Shown piece after piece: positions 12,564 through 15,024 of a DNA stretch of 15,024 bases; the first letter of the stretch is position 1; each line of letters opens with the position of its first letter. Source of the stretch: Clostridia bacterium (GTDB lineage Bacteria; Bacillota; Clostridia; Christensenellales; Aristaeellaceae); contig JAFSZW010000463.1 of assembly GCA_017458865.1 (NCBI GenBank), positions 1 through 15,024 on the forward strand, in the 5' to 3' direction. The translations under genes and the position numbers were made by a program. The notes under the pieces are model-generated. The model was not told the DNA's origin. It searched no databases and worked only from the letters and a program-made list of their open reading frames with translations.

Positions 12564-13565
12564 TTAATCACGCACCATAAGGCGGTCCAGCGTTGCCGGT
12601 TCTATCGTCCAGTTGTCATTCTCACGGATCAGCAGGCAGGATTCCCGGGTCAGCGGGAGGATCTCACCGGCAGCACTCTGAATCGTCCCGTCCAGTACCA
12701 GGGTTGCCCGACTTCCATCCAGCGACACAACGCCCTCGGATACCGTGAACTCCAGCAGCTCTACGCCCAGCGCTTCCATCTTCTCTGAAAGGGCCTCCTC
12801 CTCATGGATGCCGTCTGCCTCACGGTTCAGAAACAGCGCCATGCTCCGCCAGTCATGCTGCTGCCAAGCGGTCATAATGCCTCTGAGCGTGTTATGCGCG
12901 CTGAGACAGATTCGCTCATCCCGTCCACAGGCACCAAGGTATACCTGGGGATCTGTTATATCCGGATCAAACCAGCCCATCTGAAGCCGCTGCCCGATTT
13001 CATCGTCCATTTCCGCGACAAAGAGCTGCACACGCTGGGCATCCGCATATTCCGTCAGCGAAAGGACGATGGACTGCAGCGCCATCGTCCGGCGCAGGGC
13101 AGCCTCCCGCCGCCAGTTGTCGCTGTCCTCCCAGTCCAGGGGCGCACCATCCGGCCGGTCAAGGAATGCATGGTTCAGCGTAACATAAACCGTTGTACCG
13201 TCACTGACAGCGGATATCAGCCTTGTTCCTGTCGGAAACAGACCGGTGAGCCGGTCATACCCGATCGTCGGCCCTTCGATGAGCCGCTCGACAATTGTGG
13301 TCGCAATGGTCTCCTCACGCCTCAGGTCGATCTCCGTCTTTTCCATGCCAAGGTATGCCGTTTCGCCAAAGCGGTAATACAGCACTGCATCCCTGATTTC
13401 GTTGCCATCAGGCTGCAGATCATCCTGAGGCGTTTCCGCCGTCCCATTTGACATTTGCCGGGATAATGCGTGGATGATGCGTTCCGGCGAAACAAACGAT
13501 CTTACAGCTTCAAATCCAGTGATGGTCAAAAGGAGCGTCAGTGCAAAGCAGATACCTCGTTTCAA
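12564..13565 (-). CDS. GerMN-domain envelope protein
   Basis: The 333-residue product starts with an N-terminal hydrophobic segment (about 4-22) without a lipobox cysteine, so it is either membrane-anchored or secreted. A GerMN domain spans about 60-185, with the hallmark LIEGP, TGLFPTGTRLISAV and VYVTLNHAFL blocks. The C-terminal third (about 220-333) resembles a small alpha-beta accessory domain (AHNTLRGIMTAWQQHDWRSM, then strands ending NDNWTIEP), which I cannot name with confidence. The start is taken as the TTG at 13565, with GGGGGGAG upstream. It overlaps the kinase stop by 4 bases, which implies translational coupling. It likely acts outside the cell membrane together with the lipoprotein encoded 15 bases downstream. 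Confidence 0.8.
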   Translation of the reverse strand: MKRGICFALTLLLTITGFEAVRSFVSPERIIHALSRQMSNGTAETPQDDLQPDGNEIRDAVLYYRFGETAYLGMEKTEIDLRREETIATTIVERLIEGPTIGYDRLTGLFPTGTRLISAVSDGTTVYVTLNHAFLDRPDGAPLDWEDSDNWRREAALRRTMALQSIVLSLTEYADAQRVQLFVAEMDDEIGQRLQMGWFDPDITDPQVYLGACGRDERICLSAHNTLRGIMTAWQQHDWRSMALFLNREADGIHEEEALSEKMEALGVELLEFTVSEGVVSLDGSRATLVLDGTIQSAAGEILPLTRESCLLIRENDNWTIEPATLDRLMVRD

Positions 13566-15007
13566 TGCGCTCCCCCCTCTGTGCTGCTCATAAGCGGAAG
13601 GGTAACGGTAAACACCGTTCCCTCACCCACTTTGGATGCAACGGTCACAGTGCCGGCATGCAGCCTGACAATCTGCTTGACAATGGACAGTCCGAGACCG
13701 GTTCCGCCTTCTCCCTCCGTCCTCGTCCTTGCCTTGTCCACACGATAGAAACGGTCAAAAATATGCGGAAGGTCCTCCTCGGGAATGCCGATGCCATTGT
13801 CGCTGACGGTCATCACGGCATCCCTGCCGTTTCTGAACAGCCGGACGTCTATCTTTCCATCATTGCCCGTATATTTAACGGCATTGCCGATGAGGTTATA
13901 GCAGACCTGTTCCAGCTTGCTCTCATCTGCAACCATCTCGCACTCATCCTCAATGCTGACGTTGATCGTCTGCTTGCGGTTTGCCGCCATGGGCATCAGC
14001 CGCTCCACGCTCTCTCGGACAACATCGCTCAGATACAGCTCCTCGCGTTTCAGCGTAAGCTTTTTGCTGTCAATGTGCGCCAGGGTCAGCAGATCCGATA
14101 CCACGCTGGTCAGACGGTCTATTTCCTTATTGATATCGCTCAGGAATTCATTCTGTGTGGCACGGTCCATGTTATCGCTGTAAAGAATGGATTCAAGCAG
14201 AATCTTCATCGTTGCCAGCGGTGTTTTCAGTTCATGGGACGCATTTGAAACGAACTGGTTTCTGGTCTCATCAAGCGACTGCACCTGATCCTCCATTTTG
14301 TTGAACGCAGCAGCCAGTTGAGCCAGTTCATCCCTTCCTTTCACGCGGACACGCCGGGTAAAGTCACCCTCGCCCATGGAACGGATGCCCTCAGAGAGCT
14401 CATGTATCGGTCGGGTCATCAGGCGCGTGATCATGACAATCGCCAGTGCGACCACCAACAGCGCAGCAGCAAAAATCAGCGTCATACGCGTGCGCATTGT
14501 CCTGAGCGCGTCAACCAGCGACTGGATGCTTGCAATGCGGACAAGTACGCCGACCTTTTTGCCATTGCTGTCAAGCAGTGCGGACGCGAAATGCCCGCGC
14601 CAGATTGTTCTGTCATTTTCCATTTCCGGATAGAAACCATATGCCTGACTGCCGCTTGCAATCACCGAGTAAACCTCTGCCTCTGTAACCCGTTCCCCGT
14701 TCCACTGATCATATGAATCCACGGTGATTTTCCCGTCCAGATCGGAAACCAAAAGGCGGCCGCCATTTCGACGTGCCGCCTCAATTACCTGTCTGTAAAA
14801 CTCATCCGCAGAGACAACATTCGATTTTTCGCCCAGGGAAACTGCCAGGGTATTGAGCGTTTCCATCTGACTCATGGTCATGTTCCTCAGCAGTGTGGAA
14901 CCAATGAGGTCCACCATCAGCACACTGACCAGATAGAACGCAATCCCCGTAACAGCCAGAAGCGCAGCCACCATTCTGGTTCGAATGGAGATAACCGGAT
15001 TAATCAT
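13562..15007 (-). CDS. Membrane sensor histidine kinase (HAMP-HisKA-HATPase)
   Basis: The 481-residue protein has two membrane spans (about 12-34 and 175-196) enclosing an extracytoplasmic sensor of about 140 residues that looks Cache/PAS-like (RLLVSDLDGKITVDS, then a GKKVGVLVRI strand). A HAMP linker follows (about 196-248), then HisKA with the phospho-acceptor H258 in FVSNASHELKTPL. The catalytic domain shows N-box NLIGNAVKYT (371-380), DNGIGIP (403-409) and GGTGLGLSIVK (434-444). There is no cytoplasmic PAS domain, unlike WalK. The ATG at 15007 is only 17 bases from the window edge with a weak AGAAG upstream, so the true start could lie outside. The partner response regulator is expected just upstream. 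The closest layout I know is MtrB beside LpqB. Confidence 0.93.
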   Translation of the reverse strand: MINPVISIRTRMVAALLAVTGIAFYLVSVLMVDLIGSTLLRNMTMSQMETLNTLAVSLGEKSNVVSADEFYRQVIEAARRNGGRLLVSDLDGKITVDSYDQWNGERVTEAEVYSVIASGSQAYGFYPEMENDRTIWRGHFASALLDSNGKKVGVLVRIASIQSLVDALRTMRTRMTLIFAAALLVVALAIVMITRLMTRPIHELSEGIRSMGEGDFTRRVRVKGRDELAQLAAAFNKMEDQVQSLDETRNQFVSNASHELKTPLATMKILLESILYSDNMDRATQNEFLSDINKEIDRLTSVVSDLLTLAHIDSKKLTLKREELYLSDVVRESVERLMPMAANRKQTINVSIEDECEMVADESKLEQVCYNLIGNAVKYTGNDGKIDVRLFRNGRDAVMTVSDNGIGIPEEDLPHIFDRFYRVDKARTRTEGEGGTGLGLSIVKQIVRLHAGTVTVASKVGEGTVFTVTLPLMSSTEGGAH

Positions 15008-15024
15008 CTTCTGTGAAATAATAG

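Overview
The window is an almost gene-packed stretch of chromosome in which every supported gene lies on the minus strand, so the layout runs from the right end to the left. It suggests a Gram-positive Clostridia-type bacterium. The evidence is the strong AGGAGG-type ribosome binding sites with some GTG and TTG starts, the DivIB/FtsL-style division genes, the GerMN-domain proteins, a meso-diaminopimelate type MurE, and a moderate GC content (roughly half) with an AT-rich regulatory island. I cannot assign a genus from sequence alone. No mobile element, CRISPR array, tRNA or rRNA gene was seen.

Right part (15007 to 9822): a sensor histidine kinase, two GerMN-domain envelope proteins (the second a lipoprotein) and holA (DNA polymerase III delta subunit), closed by a strong intrinsic terminator at 9822-9848. 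The kinase overlaps the first GerMN gene by 4 bases. A response regulator probably lies just beyond the right edge. The kinase plus GerMN arrangement resembles the actinobacterial mtrAB-lpqB locus.

Middle (9588 to 8278): a near-consensus promoter (TTGCAA-17-TATAAT) drives a small protein with two equally spaced four-cysteine zinc motifs and an acidic tail, followed by a metallophosphoesterase. The unit ends in an intrinsic terminator at 8278-8312.

AT-rich island (about 8277 to 7874): a possible 68-residue small protein whose Shine-Dalgarno sequence matches the 16S rRNA tail over 14 bases, then direct repeats, a clear mraZ promoter, and four G-rich repeats at 10-base spacing that look like MraZ operator boxes.

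Left part (7873 to 1): a division and cell wall (dcw) cluster in canonical order but with many members missing: mraZ, ftsL, murE, mraY, murD, ftsQ/divIB, ftsA, ftsZ (cut by the left edge). rsmH, the ftsI/spoVD transpeptidase, murF, ftsW, murG and murB/murC are absent from their usual slots. A separate promoter (TTGAAA-17-TAGAAT) precedes ftsA. Together the genes make UDP-MurNAc-tripeptide (MurD, MurE), transfer the precursor to lipid carrier (MraY), and build the Z-ring and its membrane anchor (FtsZ, FtsA) and the FtsQ/FtsL division subcomplex. MraZ probably controls the unit.
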